Below, in pieces: positions 1-12,160 of a stretch of 64,000 nt of DNA. Under the pieces are notes generated by a model. That model ran no database searches. It was not told where the DNA came from and was given only the letters and a program-made list of their open reading frames with translations. This DNA comes from Sphagnum compactum. Lineage: Eukaryota; Bryophyta; Sphagnopsida; Sphagnales. The position numbers were made by a program, and so were the translations under genes. Numbering within the stretch: position 1 is the stretch's first letter; every line of letters starts with the position of its first letter. The stretch is from positions 6,913,495 to 6,977,494 of the forward strand of contig OZ234502.1 of the NCBI GenBank assembly GCA_965153455.1, given 5' to 3'.

Positions 1-151
1 CTTTCTTCATGCTTTTTTTTCTTGAAAGGTTTCTCAGGAGTGATAGCATAGGAACTGCATGTACATTGTGTGGTACAAATGTATAGCAGTTCCAAGTGGA
101 GGTAGAATTTTTGCAGTAATTTCCTCCTCTCATTTGTGCCATCTTCTGCAG

Positions 152-1780
152 CTTCCATTCCTAAGATGGAAGAGATCAGCTGTTGCTGCTGCAAGCTGTA
201 TCCTGGTGGTTAGGGCTATTGTTGTTCAGCTTGGGTTCTACCTACACATGCAGGTGTGATTCTGCTCTTCAGAGTGGCAATGCAGCTCCTTCTAGTTCCA
301 CAAGAAACTCCAGAGCCCGATGTTGCTCATATGTGTGTACTGTATGAACTGATCTCTGTTTCATGGAAAACTTGTTAAAAGTGGATGGCACAGACAAGGT
401 ATCCTAGAATTCGGTCAAACATTGGCAAAACTTAGTTGCGTTCATAAGGCATTGATGGCACATAGCTTTGTGGAAAACTGGGGTGAACTTGTTTTTTCGC
501 TTTTGGAAGCAGGCCTCTGTATTCAGACGAGCAGCAGTTATGACAAGGCCTCTGTGGTTTATAACAGGCTTCATGTGCTTTTTCTCCATTGTTATAGCCC
601 TTGCCAAGGTACTGTAGGGTTTTTTTTGTGTGCATAGGTTTTTGATTTATTCATATTCAAGCACCTGGAATTCTTGCACCTGACAAGTATTTACAGTAAG
701 TCTCATAGAGTTTGGTAGAAAGTCTGTTAAGGTTAAATCTGAATGTATTTTCTTAACCACCTGTCTCAGGATATCCCTGATGTTGAAGGGGATAGAGTCT
801 TTGGAATCCGCTCTTTCAGTGTTCGAATGGGGAAGAAACGGGTAAGCTTCTGCAAATGTACTAGTGCTGTCACTTCTCTGTGATTTGTTAACAGTTGTTA
901 CCCGCATACTCCTGGTCCATCAGTTTTAATGGCCATCTTCATGCTGTTTCTGGATTCGTAGCTTGGAAAGACCACTTGACAGGAAGGTAACGCACATCCA
1001 TAAATGCTTACAAGCAAGTGTCTATATGTTGTGCTGGATGGAGCAGGTCTTCTGGCTTTGTGTTTGGTTGCTAGAGGCTGCCTACACTGCTGCTTTGGTT
1101 GTTGGATTAACATCACCAACATTGTGGACTAAAGTTGCCATGGTTACTCACAAACCTTCTCAGCCTTTCCAGAATCCACTACGTGACTCTCACAGCTGAT
1201 ATTCATTAAATAACTGGTTATCAAAACAACATCCTTAGTTCCTAAGATGTGTCATACTCTGGTTGTGATAGGAGGCCACCATATGCTGATGATCCCTTCA
1301 CTAGCCTAATCAAACTTTGGACTGAGGGAAGTGCTTGACATCTGCAGGGTGTAGGCCATGTTGCATTTGCCACTATTTTGTGGATGAGGTCTCAGAACGT
1401 GGATTTGAAAAGCAAAGCTGCTATTGCAGCATGGTACATGTTCATTTGGAAGGTCTGTAAATGCTCGCTACTGAACTTTGCATGTCATGCATGCCCATTC
1501 TTGCCGTGTTTGTTTTGTTTTGCTGGAAGTGACTTTCAAGTGTTATTGTGTAGTTTCTCTGCAATCTTATAGATATGGACTTTCCTAAATGTTCATCAAA
1601 CCTCTGGACATCCTCACTGTCACTGTACGAGTCAGGGAAGCAGTCACAATAAGCTTTGTATACTGCAGCACCATATGCATCCCTGCAGTTTATGTTATCA
1701 TGGTCAGCACAACTGACAATTGTGGTTTTTGCATCCAGCTATTTTATGCAGAGTACATACTCATTCCCTTCATGCGATGA
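152..1780 (+). CDS. VTE2 (HPT): Homogentisate phytyltransferase (vitamin E prenyltransferase), 3' part
   Basis: Membrane prenyltransferase of the UbiA family that joins phytyl diphosphate to homogentisate in plastids, the committed step of tocopherol synthesis. Six exons are visible, all with phase-0 introns: 152-253, 513-608, 770-841, 1047-1142, 1348-1452, 1739-1780, giving 170 residues plus TGA. The family is about 390-400 residues, so the transit peptide and first membrane helices lie off the left edge. Recognisable pieces in order are LPFLRWKR, a hydrophobic helix ending FYLHMQ, the second aspartate-rich loop [32 protein letters not shown], a segment with [12 protein letters not shown] and YMFIWK, and the C-terminus [13 protein letters not shown]. 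The DIPDVEGD loop is the family's Mg-diphosphate/prenyl-binding motif. Homogentisate geranylgeranyltransferase is a close relative and cannot be fully excluded; the solanesyl branch fits less well. No usable exon is clear in bases 1-151. Confidence 0.9.
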
Positions 1781-3152
1781 TTTTGGTTGAGGCAAACCTT
1801 GAGCTGGTTCATGACTGCTTTGCCTCAAGCAGTGATATTTTACCATCTGCCAAACATGTGAAGTGACGACAGATTCAAGTCTCCAGTGTGCCATAAGATT
1901 AGTACTTCCCCTCTTGCCTCCAAGGTGACCGATGTGTCTTTTTTGCTGCTACTTAAGCTGTGAAAAATGAATTCAAAGATTTATGTGTCCTTTTATTCTT
2001 GAGCAGGTTATGTTCATGAAAATGTGTGTAAGCATGAGAACATCCCCAATCCTTGGGATGAACAGTGCTGTTACGCAAGAAGTGGATCACCAAAAAGAGT
2101 TTCTGTGCCTAGATGTGCAGTCTTGTGTGAACTTGGAACAGACATCAATTGATGGAATTAAGTGTGTGCAACCAAAATTGTGGGCTTGATGCACAGTGAA
2201 CTGCAATCCAGTTACAATTGGATTTGCAGATTACACACCTCTGTTTATTGCAAGCAAACACTTTGAAAGAGATTTGCACCCCAGTTTTGCAATTAGGGTT
2301 ATTATCCAGTGCCAACACCCATACTAGTAACGGTATTAGTTATTAAATGGAAATCTGTCTCTTTGTGACCTTGGAAATGTTGGAAATGTCACTCCTGTGT
2401 GATGTTTGAATAAGGTACTGAATATTTTACACCAGGCTCCAAATTTGTGCCTATGGCTCTAAATTATACATTCTGCTTCTATACCCCATGCATTTGCCTT
2501 TTAAGTAGAAACTCAATACCAAATATGGTACTGTCATCCACATTCAATACCAAATTGACATCTCCCTAAATTCTGAAATTTAAGCTGAAGTATATTGAGG
2601 CTGTAAGCCACCCACCATAGACCATCACGCATGCACCAATTTTGCAAGAGAAACAAAAACCCAAACTTCTCTCTGTTAAGACATGACTGATTGATCCCGA
2701 GGAACATTTTTTATGGAGCCTAGAACAAAATAGTTATTGCAACTAGAAACTGGCTTTTGGCAGCAATCTTATACTTTTAGACACAAGCGAACCTATTTCT
2801 GATAGAAATGCTGCTACAATCCCACAGCATTCCACTGAAAAGGCAAAAAAACAATTACTGATACCATCATCTCTTTCCCAAAATAAGAAAATGGAAGTTC
2901 ATACAACATAACCTTCACGGCTCTTACCTCAAAAACACGTGAGGTAAGTTATATCTGTAAACTACTGTGTGGATAGCAAAAAACAGTCAACCTACTTCTT
3001 TGATCAAGTTGGAAATATCACAATGCACCCTTGCAAACAGAGGACTACACTTCATTGTGTGTCACAGGGGCAAAGACCTCTTAAAAATGTAGAACACTTG
3101 AGGGTTCGTTGAATCAAGAGAAGTCTGGATCACATTATGCCCTCAGAGAGAG
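1781..3152. other. Convergent 3' region between the prenyltransferase and proteasome genes
   Basis: The two genes face each other tail to tail here. The interval should hold both 3' untranslated regions. I see short open frames only, none with splice-consistent neighbours or family resemblance. Confidence 0.6.
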
Positions 3153-6100
3153 TCACCAAGAGCCCTCAGCTCCTTTAGTTGGGGTACGGAAAGCCTCTAA
3201 CTCCCAATTCACCTTCAATGCAAATGGCTCTGTGATGGTACTACCACCCTCTGTAACATTGGCAATCTACATTCATCCAATACAACATCTGATTAGCATG
3301 AAAGTTTACACAAGGTTGTAAGTCTTGAGTTTGCAGATGAGCTCTAGTTGTCGCTCTTCAGCATGCAACACAATTCCTCAGAGGAATGTTTTTCGTAACT
3401 TCCTATTGTTCAAGTCATCACCTGAGTTGGAACAAAACCAACCTTGACAGAGAGAGGGAACTCAAATGTGATGTGCAAATGCCAAAAATTGATAATGATA
3501 AACAGCATGAACGAATGAAGAGGATGAGTAAAAAACCTGAAACTTATTGATGGCAGACCGATCACGGTAAAATAAGACGAGCAAGCATTTCTCAAGAAGC
3601 TTTACACCTTCCTCCAAAGTCATGTCCTCTTTCCATTCATCCCGGAAGATTGGCCGTGCCAGGTGATTACCAAATCCAGTGGCAACATGGTTGTCCTGGA
3701 AATGAACCCCAATCATACTTACCTGATAGAGTTTTCCAACCCACCATAATGGACAATTAGGAAACTATGAAATACCCGATAAGCCAGGTTGAGACAATTC
3801 AACACCCCAATATTATGATGGCTCTCAAAGCAGACTGGGTCCCATTCACATACAGAAGTATGAATGGAACTGAAGCTGCCAAAAAGGAAGCATACACTGT
3901 GCCTTAATGAAAATTCCAAAAGTGGACAGTCTTCAGTCATTTCAGTTGATGAAGGAAGAAAAAGCACAAAACTGAAAAGTCTAATTTGAGCTCCACATTA
4001 GCCTAGGAGCTAAAAGAAACTGTTGGAGATAGGATCTGGAAGCAAGCTGACAGGTTCGACATAAACAAGGTGTAATATCAACTTTTCAAACAATTCAGGA
4101 CAAAACATTGAAGTATGCAAACAGGGTCACAATGCATGACATACCGTGCCCAAGTACTTTTTCCCCTTTTTAATGCCTCCGAGCACAAGGCTATTCCAGA
4201 GAGGATCAAACTTGTTACGGCGGTTGTACATGACACGGTTAAGGTAATTGTGGATCTCAAAAGGGCCTAGCTTGTTGCCATCATCCCACATCCAATCCTC
4301 AGTTCTGCCAATCCACTAGAGGGTTAATCGCAATTACTTCAAATAAAAAACATTTGACTCAATTTCCCTTTATAAAAGGGGGCTACACATGAGCAGGAAA
4401 ATCTATTTACGTCCAAGAAACCCAAGCCTAATTGGGCCATTCAAACTAGCAGGATTTAGCAGAATACACCACCACATATCAACAAACACTTGTCAAGAAA
4501 GCCACATCTGTTCCTCACACTGAAGTGACCAATCTCTTCAAGGGCATAGACCCTGGGGCAACTCCTCCTTTCTGCAGTTTCTGCCATGATTTGAAACATT
4601 AACTACTCATAGGTCTGAACCATGGTGCAAGAGAGTCCATGTGATCAACTCTGGCAATTAGGTGAAGACCAGCAGATGTCCCCATTCAGAGACACCCTCA
4701 TTTGTACTGAGTATACAATTCTTAGTATTGGCTTTTGCCAAGGCGCTTACCAATCAGAGTAACACTTTTGATTGCCCAAATCATACAATTTACAACCACT
4801 TGTCGCTAGTGTTAAATCTGTCAACATATGTTGTGCTTAGTGTGATGATGACACAGAAATTTAAAAGGCATACATTAGCTCATCCAGAAGATTGGTGATG
4901 GCTTGAAAATCACTGATCTCTCCACTTGCCCCAAGAATTGTATTATCCCCAATTTGCTTCAGACGCTCCACACTTTTGTACCTCACAGTTGACCCATAAC
5001 ACCCTGCATCCCCAGAAACAGTACTGCTCAATGAAAAAATAGCAGATCATCACTGAAAAGTATCATGCTACCCCCACATGATTTAAATGAACACTCAAGA
5101 AGTCCATATTTTCTACTGTGATAGATGGCATTAAATAAGTCTGCGATGGATGGAGGCTAATGTCAAGCACTGACCAATGTACTAAGTTTCTGTCACAAGA
5201 CTGGCAGTAACAGGACAACTGAGCCATGATTCTGGCTAGGCTAGATCAAACCCAAAAGAAAAGGAGATTACCAAAACCCCCAACAAGAACAAGGAACACA
5301 AAAAGAAAGAGATAGAGCAAAAGAAAAAAAAGGGCAAGAAATGGGAAAACCTAAAAAAAGAAAAGAGGAAGAAAAGAGAGAGAAACAAGAGGAAAAATTA
5401 GGGAGCAAATAATGGGAAATCAGGATCTATAGAGGTGCCAGGGTATTCAGTACTCCCCAAAACAAGTAGTGCAGCTTATTACACATTCACCAGGACCAAG
5501 TTCTACGACATGGCCAAGCTCACAGTTCTGGGAATGCTCTAAAAGCTGGCAACAAAGACAAAGTGAATTTGCACAAGGAAAAGTCACCTTCAGAACTAGC
5601 TCTATGAACAGAAATTTTAACTTCTGGATGACATAAAAAGCCTTAGTAAGCATTAATAGTCATTACCCCATCACTCATAAGCCACCTGATCACATGCAAA
5701 AGGATAAGTTACACCAGTAGAAACCTGCAGTGTCGGATGCAAGCAATATGCCATCTTTGTATTTGATTCCAAGCACTGATGAACCAGTCACATAAGGATA
5801 CCTATCACATCGCACAACCAGGACCCATCAAAATATTTAAAAGAAACTTCTCCAAAATCATCAGACCTAATTTCCAACCATCTGCAAAAAATTCTAAAAA
5901 CAACTAGAAGAAAACAATCCCATTCAGCCACACATCAACCGTAATTCTTCAAAGAACCTAAAGTGTCTAATCTGCCAGAAAACCACAGAAAGCTAAAGCT
6001 AAACTAGTTTGCACTGACATGATTCAGGTCTAGTTCACCAGTTCACAAACCCCCACACAAGAGATTCAAAACATGCTCAATAAACAAGAATTTCAAGGTT

Positions 6101-6328
6101 TAGGTTTGACTGAAAAACCCTAAAACAAGACTCTAATTTCCTTTTTTGCTCTGTTTTGTTTGAGGACTGAAAAGCAGAGTGGGCAAGAGAGCAAAGAAAA
6201 ACTCACTGGGTATGTTTGCTGGGAGTGGGCATGAGGCTGAAGTTATGGGAGGGTCCATCAAGAGACCTGTCCACATAGTTCAACTCAGCTGCCTTGTTGT
6301 TGCCTCCATTTTCTTTGGCCCACGCCAT
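3153..6328 (-). CDS. PBG1: 20S proteasome subunit beta type-4 (beta7 position)
   Basis: Structural beta subunit of the 20S proteasome core in cytosol and nucleus. Six exons on the minus strand: 6207-6328, 5725-5801, 4874-5003, 4145-4304, 3537-3722, 3153-3266; they sum to 789 nt, 262 residues plus TGA, the usual length. The N-terminal propeptide (about 39 residues) ends SKH, followed by TQYPYVTG, which corresponds to the mature N-terminus of this family at Thr40. Then come GIKYKDGILLASDTAG, YGSTVRYKSVERLK, GASGEISDFQ, MWDDGNKLGP, HNYLNRVMYNRRNKF, GVHFQDNHVATGFGNHLARP, FRDEWKEDMTLEEGVKLLEK, YRDRSAINKFQ and a C-terminus ending KGAEGSW. The beta4/PSMB4 type is normally non-catalytic and helps dimerise half-proteasomes through its C-terminal arm. 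The start is the first ATG in frame and gives the conserved propeptide-Thr spacing. Donors and acceptors are all GT/AG and phases match. Confidence 0.95.
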
Positions 6329-6510
6329 TGCAGCAGCACTTCCGCTACAAACTGGACACAACCCACCACCCTACACAGAGCCAGGAACAAATCCCACACT
6401 TGCGATCAGTTGGAAAAAGGCTTCCAAGTTGCTTGAAAATCGCGGGCAAGAACAAGAGCCGCTGGGGGGAGACAGAGCGCGTGTTCTGTGTGTGCGGGAG
6501 AAGTGTGGAA

Positions 6511-7440
6511 CAAGACAAAGGTCAGTCACAGAACTAGGGCATCCAGGTCTCAAACGAGAGGTCTATATTCTTCGCCCCTCAAATCGAGCCATCCTCGAGG
6601 TCTCAAATGAGAGCTCAATTGTCTTCGCCCCTCAAATCTCCGCAAAGACAAAACTCCGTGACAGCGGTAGGGCATCCCGGTTTCAAAACGAGAGGTCGAC
6701 TTTCTTAGCCCCTCGAGTCCACCCCTCCTCGAAGTCTCAAATGAGCGCTCAATTGCCTTCGCCCCCTCAAATCTCCGCAAAGACAACACTCCGTCACGGC
6801 GCTAAGGCATCCAGGTTTCAAAACGAGAGGTCGATTTTCTTAGCCCCTAGACTCGACCCCTCCTCGAGGTCTCAAATCAGCGCTGAATTGTCTTCGCCCC
6901 TTTCAAATCTCCGCAAGGACAAAGGTCAGTGACGGTACTAGGGCATCCGGGTCTAAAACGAGAGGTCGATTTTCTTAACCCCTCAAACTAAACCCTCCTC
7001 AACGTCTCAAATGAGAGCTTTCCTCAAATTCGCCCCTCCTCGAGGTCTCAAATGAGAGCTCAATTTTCTTCACACATCAATTTGACCCCTCCTCGAGGCC
7101 TAAAATGAAAGCTCAATTTTCTTGGCCCATCAAAATCGACCCAGCATCCTTGAGGTCTCAAACGAAAGGTCAAATTTCTTAGCCCCTCAAAATGACCCAT
7201 TGGTTTTTTTGGGCTTTCTCCACCATCTACAAAATTGGAGTTCAGCTCCTCATCTAAGCAAAAGGAATTTCCACTTTCCTAATGCCCTAATGCATTAAAA
7301 TATTACAACAACAATGTGATAATGTAAATGTCTCAAATGAGAGGTCAATATTCTTAGCACCCTTAAAATCGAACCCTTGAGGTCTCAAATGAGAGGTCAA
7401 ATTTCTCAGCCCCTCAAATGACCCATTGATAATAATAGTT
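6511..7440. repeat. Degenerate tandem repeat field upstream of the proteasome gene
   Basis: At least twelve diverged copies of a unit of about 53 bp starting GGTCTCAAAYGAGAGGTC and running through TTCTTAGCCCCTCAAA to CCTCCTCGA. Between 6547 and 6950 the units pair into a longer period of about 134 bp: a 53-54 bp copy, then an 80-81 bp copy carrying CTCCGCAAAGACAAA and GGGCATCC. Further units follow at about 7000, 7042, 7095 and 7149, then after a gap at about 7328 and 7379. The spacer half also appears once before the array at about 6515-6546. This looks like a decayed minisatellite with higher-order structure. The left end is less than 250 bp from the proteasome start codon, so it may overlap the promoter. 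Frames read through it (for example 6294-6932) are repeat artefacts. Confidence 0.85.
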
Positions 7441-8151
7441 AATGTGTGTTTATGGTGATTGCATTTCTGCATACAATAATATTATATACAGATAATAATT
7501 TTAGAACAATTTCTTTTCACTTATTCTAGAAAAAAAACTAGAACACACTGTAGTAGTTCAAGGGCAGCTTCAACACATATCTACCAAATAATTAATTAAA
7601 TTTGAAGATTTCATGTCAAAAAAAAAATGTTAAAAATCTTAAAGATTCTTCGATTTCCTTCACAATTTTGTTTTTGGGTGAAAATTTCATCATTTCTGAA
7701 AATAATATAATTAGTGTTGAAGCTGCCAAGGTACTATGGTATTTGAACATGAAGATTGTTGATGACCATTTTCGGAAGATCTTTGATTATTGTAACATTA
7801 GGTGAATTGTTTTGATGAATCTACTCATTTGGGTTCACATTCTTTAGGGTTTTAGGGCTTAGGGCATCTATAACCCTAACCCATCTCCATAACAAGGTTT
7901 TTTTTGCCCCTTTGTGAGTTGTCTAATGTGAATTTTAAGCAAAATAAAAACAACAATTAGTGTCCTTGAATTGTTCCTAACTTTGGACAAACTTATGGTT
8001 TATGATTGAGACAATTTGGGTTCGATTCGGGATTATTCATAACCTTATCATATGAGAATCTCACAAAGTAACACACTAAATTCCAACTGGAACAAATAGT
8101 AAGAAGAAAAAGGAGCTTGAAAAACAGTTGTGAAGTGCACCGTGTGAACTG
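7441..8151. other. AT-rich spacer, no gene seen
   Basis: Between the repeat field and the stop codon of the mTERF gene. It should include that gene's 3' untranslated region. I see no conserved element. Confidence 0.5.
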
Positions 8152-11100
8152 TCAAATATGCACTTTATTTTTGGACTCAAACTTCTTTGCAAAATTGCTC
8201 AAAAGAAGGTCGTTGCGAAAGGCATAATACTCTTCGACTGAGCTTTTTGCCCATTGCTGGCAAAAGGAGGCATCCGTTACAGCCAAGCATTTCATCGGGA
8301 ATGGCCCACTTGGCATTCTATTCATTGCAACCAAAAACTGATGTCGGGGTTTAATTCGCTGCTCAAGTGAGAGGCTAAAGTATGCTGGGAAACTTGTCAC
8401 CATGTCTACATTTCCCTTCAACTCCTTCACTAAATAGTCATACTTTGGTTTCAAGCAATTCTCTACAGAAAGAGATAGTACCTGCAAAGAGAGCCCCCCA
8501 GAACTTTGCTGTAAATTTGAGACTAGCAAATTCATGTGGGATACATGACATCACATAGACTTGCAGTCAATAGTTTGGAACTCTTTGTCAACTCAATTTT
8601 GTTATTTGCAACCCTATACCCCAAAACCCTAAACCCTAAACCTAAACCTCAAAAGCAACAAAAAAAAAGGTTATGAAAAGAAAACCCAGCAAAAATGTCA
8701 CCTTGCTATTGCACATTAGAAGCAAAAACACAAATGTTTCCCTCAATTGTTTGCAAAAACTACATGAATGCTATGTTTAGGGGGGGGGGAACAACTTACT
8801 TGTGTTAGTCGGCTCAAGACCTTCCCAACATCTGCCTTGGTCATGCCAATACTTCTGAGGTAGTTTACCCGTGGGCGGATGCCATCCTGCACACTGTAGT
8901 GCAAAAGTTGAGGGTGACGAGTCACCATTTTTGCCAACCGCTCTTTAGAGACACCCATTTTCTTTGTGAAAAACTCCACTCGTGGCTCTAGTGAATCTTC
9001 AATACTTTGTGTCAGTACCTGCAACAATTCACATAATTTGAGCAGGAAACCTTGAGCAGGAATCTTGTCACAGAAACCTGAACAAGTTTGAAGGTTGCCA
9101 TATTTGACCCCACCAGACCAGTCACCCAAGTTCAATATATTTGAAGAATTATTTGTAAGATAGGCAACAAGCTTGCTATATGAGCATGAAGATCAGTGCA
9201 CTAACCTGGGGACTTCGTGTGATAATAAGACCCATGTCGGCCTCTTTGACCCCCACAGTATCAACTAAGTACCTGACTCTTGGCTTTAGCGACCTCTGTA
9301 AACTACACTCAAGTAAAGTTGGAGCGACAGTAATAACCCGCCCAAATGCATTCTCTGGAAGACCCAAGCTCTTAAGGTATTGGATTCGTGGCTTGACAGC
9401 ACGCTCCACTGTATATTCTATGATTTGTGGGTGCCGGACAATCAACTTTCTCAAATGCTCCCGCTTTACACCCAAGCTTACAAGAAACTCGACCCTTTCC
9501 TGTACTGCAGTCACATTCGCTTGAAGGCATGCTTTATGTCGGTCGGCAATTCTTTGAAAATCGCCCTCACATATACCTAGAGTGGTTAAATACTCCATCA
9601 ATGGTCGCCACTTCCTCTCTAATCCTAGCTCCCTTGCCAAGCGCTGGAACACTGCATCTTCCAAACTGATGCCTTTTATCTGTCGTGGTTTGAAAAAGAC
9701 GAATCATAAAGATGAAGAATCTTGAAGGTAAAATTGATTGATCCAATTGCAAAGATGAAGAAACTTGAAGACAAAATGGATTGTTCCAATTGCAAAAGAT
9801 GAAGAATTGTGAAGACAAATTTGATTGATCCAAATTGCAAAAATGAAGAATCTTGAAGACAAAAATTGATGGATCTAAATTGCAATTGTCAAAGATGCAT
9901 TTTGGATCCTCAATTATACACTCATGTGGAGCACCAACCACAACATTACCATGTTGTGCTACAAGAGAAATTGATGCAATACGGATAAATAACAATGTCC
10001 AAAAATCCTTGACCCATTTGGGTATTGAAATATTGTTGCTTATTATTATTCCCAAATGCCACAAAAGGAGAAAGATAGGCAAAATGGTCAATAAAATTGT
10101 TCAGAACAGAACCACACATTGAGAGCTAACTGGTGCAAAAACAAGGGGAAATGTCACTTTTGTGATGAAAACTTGAGAAATGAGTGCACAAGTACCTGTT
10201 CTGGTGGAGGTATGCCATATGGCTCAAATTGCTTGTCAGTAGAGCCCCTCATATCTAATACATGAGGTTCCACAAAGAGGTTCTGCGCTTCCTTTCCTCT
10301 TGGGCTGGCATTCCGGAGTTTTTGGCGCCAGATAATTTGATAAGCTTGTTCTTCCCAGTCATTTAGTGATAGTTTTTTGGATCGAAGAAATCCTGCTGGC
10401 TGTTGCAACTGCATCGGTGTCACATTCCTTGATTTTGGACCAGTTTTACCTGATCCCATAATCCAGCACATTAACCCAAAATTAGCTGAAAATCCAAACC
10501 CAAATCTTTTGGGGTTTTTGACATTGGTGCTGTTACGAGTGCACTTGATCTTTACCTGTAATGGCAAGGCGAGGAGTTGACTTGAAATCCTCAATCATTT
10601 TCACAGCAGTGGTCCGAGAAGGCACTTTGGTTTCCAGCCTTTTGAAACCAGCTTGTCCCCGCTTCTTAATCTTGCGGTGAAAATTAGTGTTCTCAGGATC
10701 AATCTCATCATCTGTCCATTGCTCAACCTCCTGCATCCACCCCAAATCAGCAGGGGAAAAAGAAAACAATGACTTTCACAGCAATGACTTGAATTTTGAA
10801 TTAGACATTTCAAACTACCCATATGCAAAATGCAAGACTGAGAATTCACCTAACCATAGAGGAAGAATGATTTGTCTGAAACTGAAGGAAATTATTTTTT
10901 GACCTAAATCTGGGGACACATGCTACAGGAGCAAAGGTTGGTTGTCCATGGGGTCGCAGAAAGGCTTACAGGAGCGACCAGGTCAGAGAGTGGGGAGATT
11001 GTTTCCTCCTCGAAATCCACAGTGGAAAGAGAATCACGAAATCGGGACTTTCGGTTCGTCTTTGCAATTCTAGCATTCCATTGCTGTGAAGCTGCTGCAG

Positions 11101-11260
11101 CTTCAACTCTGGTGAAGGAGTGATGGAATTGACGCCCCTGTGGTACATGGTGGCCGTAACTAAAGCTTCCAGCCGGCGGCACTTGTGCTGTTGTTATTCC
11201 CCCACCCCAATATGCCGATGCTACTGCTGCCATACTACCCAACAAACGAAGCTCCGACAT
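8152..11260 (-). CDS. mTERF-family organelle transcription/RNA-binding protein
   Basis: Nuclear-encoded member of the mitochondrial transcription termination factor family; plant members act in chloroplast or mitochondrial gene expression. Six exons on the minus strand: 10970-11260, 10556-10730, 10196-10449, 9206-9679, 8800-9018, 8152-8481; total 1743 nt, 580 residues plus TGA. Exon 1 (1-97) is Ala/Ser/Arg-rich with few acids at its start, like a transit peptide. Residues 98-240 are charged and not recognised. From about 241 there are tandem mTERF helix repeats recognisable by LxxLGVxxxxLxxLIxRHPQI-type spacing: VEFLVSLGVKREHLRKLIV, KPRIQYLKSLGLPENAFG, RPRVNYLRSIGMTKADVGK, and a C-terminal KPRHQFL. 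The C-terminus (CQQWAKSSVEEYYAFR) resembles, from memory, the mTERF9-type plastid subgroup, but I am not sure of the subgroup. ATG at 11258-11260 is the first in frame. The exon 1 donor (CCT then GTAAGC) was chosen because the frame running on has no phase-compatible donor. Confidence 0.9.
8624..8650. repeat. Interstitial telomere-like CCCTAAA run inside an mTERF intron
   Basis: About three imperfect copies of CCCTAAA in the intron between exons 5 and 6 of the mTERF gene. Plant telo-box motifs are commonly found in introns and promoters of housekeeping genes. It is too short to be a true interstitial telomere block. Confidence 0.7.
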
Positions 11261-12160
11261 CGCCACCACTATTACTCAAATACCCAATCACCAAAACTTT
11301 TCTTTCTTTCTTTCTTTCTTAGCACAGAGAGAGAGACACACAGAGAGAGAGAGAAACACACCTCTTTCAATGATCACAAAAACTAAAGACCCAAAACTGC
11401 AGCAGGTGCAACTGCCCTTAATCCATCAACACACAGAAAAAACTCCAACAAAAAAAATAAAAATGTACCCATCACACAAGAAGAACAAGAACAAGAAGAG
11501 CAGACCCAGCAGCAATGGACTTCAACTCTTTTCTTCTCCCATCAAAACGCTGCCACAAATGCATCTTTTTGACACCCAAACTCAAGACGGTTTTCTGTTT
11601 CTTCTTGATGATGATGCTGATGATGATGAAGATGCTGGGATTGTTGAAAAGATCAAGGAAATGGCAGAAAAACAAACAAGGAAAAAAGGAAGAAAGAGCT
11701 ACAAACTTTCCCCAAGACCCAATTTTCTTGTGCACAAAAACCACAGAATCCAAAACCATAACAATATCCCATACTGTTTTACCACCTTCCTTCTTATCAC
11801 AGACCACAGCTTTTCATCCAACACCAGCCCCAGACTAGATACATCTTTTCATCCAATACCAGCCCCATCTTATCACAGACTAGCTACAGCTTTTCATCCG
11901 TCACCCACACCAACGAAGATTCTTATCTCAACTTGCACTTTGGATGCCTACTACTACATAGTGCATCCATTCATCCATTCATTCATTCATTCCTTCCTTC
12001 CTTCCTTCCTTCATCCAGGTTGAGAGAAACGACCTTCTCCTCCTGTTTCCTTTTTTCCTTTCATTTTCCCTCTCATTTCCCCCCCTTCTGTTGTTGTGGT
12101 GCTTCATTCATTCATTCATCCAAGTTGAGAGTTACCCTTACTCATAGGTCATAGGTCAGA
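11261..12160. repeat. mTERF upstream region rich in microsatellites
   Basis: Contains (TTTC)n at about 11298-11320, an AGAGAGAC tract at 11324-11354, GATGATGAT-type triplets near 11606-11630, (ATTC)n then (CTTC)n at about 11965-12014, and (ATTC)n again at 12105-12119. The open frame of 217 codons here is a Thr/Pro/Ser/Lys low-complexity product with no domain or splice support, so I do not call it a gene. The 5' leader and promoter of the mTERF gene must lie at its left edge. Confidence 0.7.

Noticed and set aside
1-151. Possible upstream prenyltransferase exon containing a GTA-like piece near 52-66
   Set aside because: The resemblance to the conserved GTAYS segment is short, the frame meets stops, and no phase-0 donor fits, so this is most likely intron.
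6294-6932. 212-codon plus-strand open frame
   Set aside because: It runs through the antisense of proteasome exon 1 and then the 53/134-bp repeat field; its sequence is the repeat translated.
8005-8060. tRNA-like GGTTCGATTC sequence
   Set aside because: No pairing T-stem, anticodon arm or acceptor stem could be found around it.
11370-12023. 217-codon plus-strand open frame
   Set aside because: Low-complexity product over microsatellites upstream of the mTERF gene, with no domain or splice partner.
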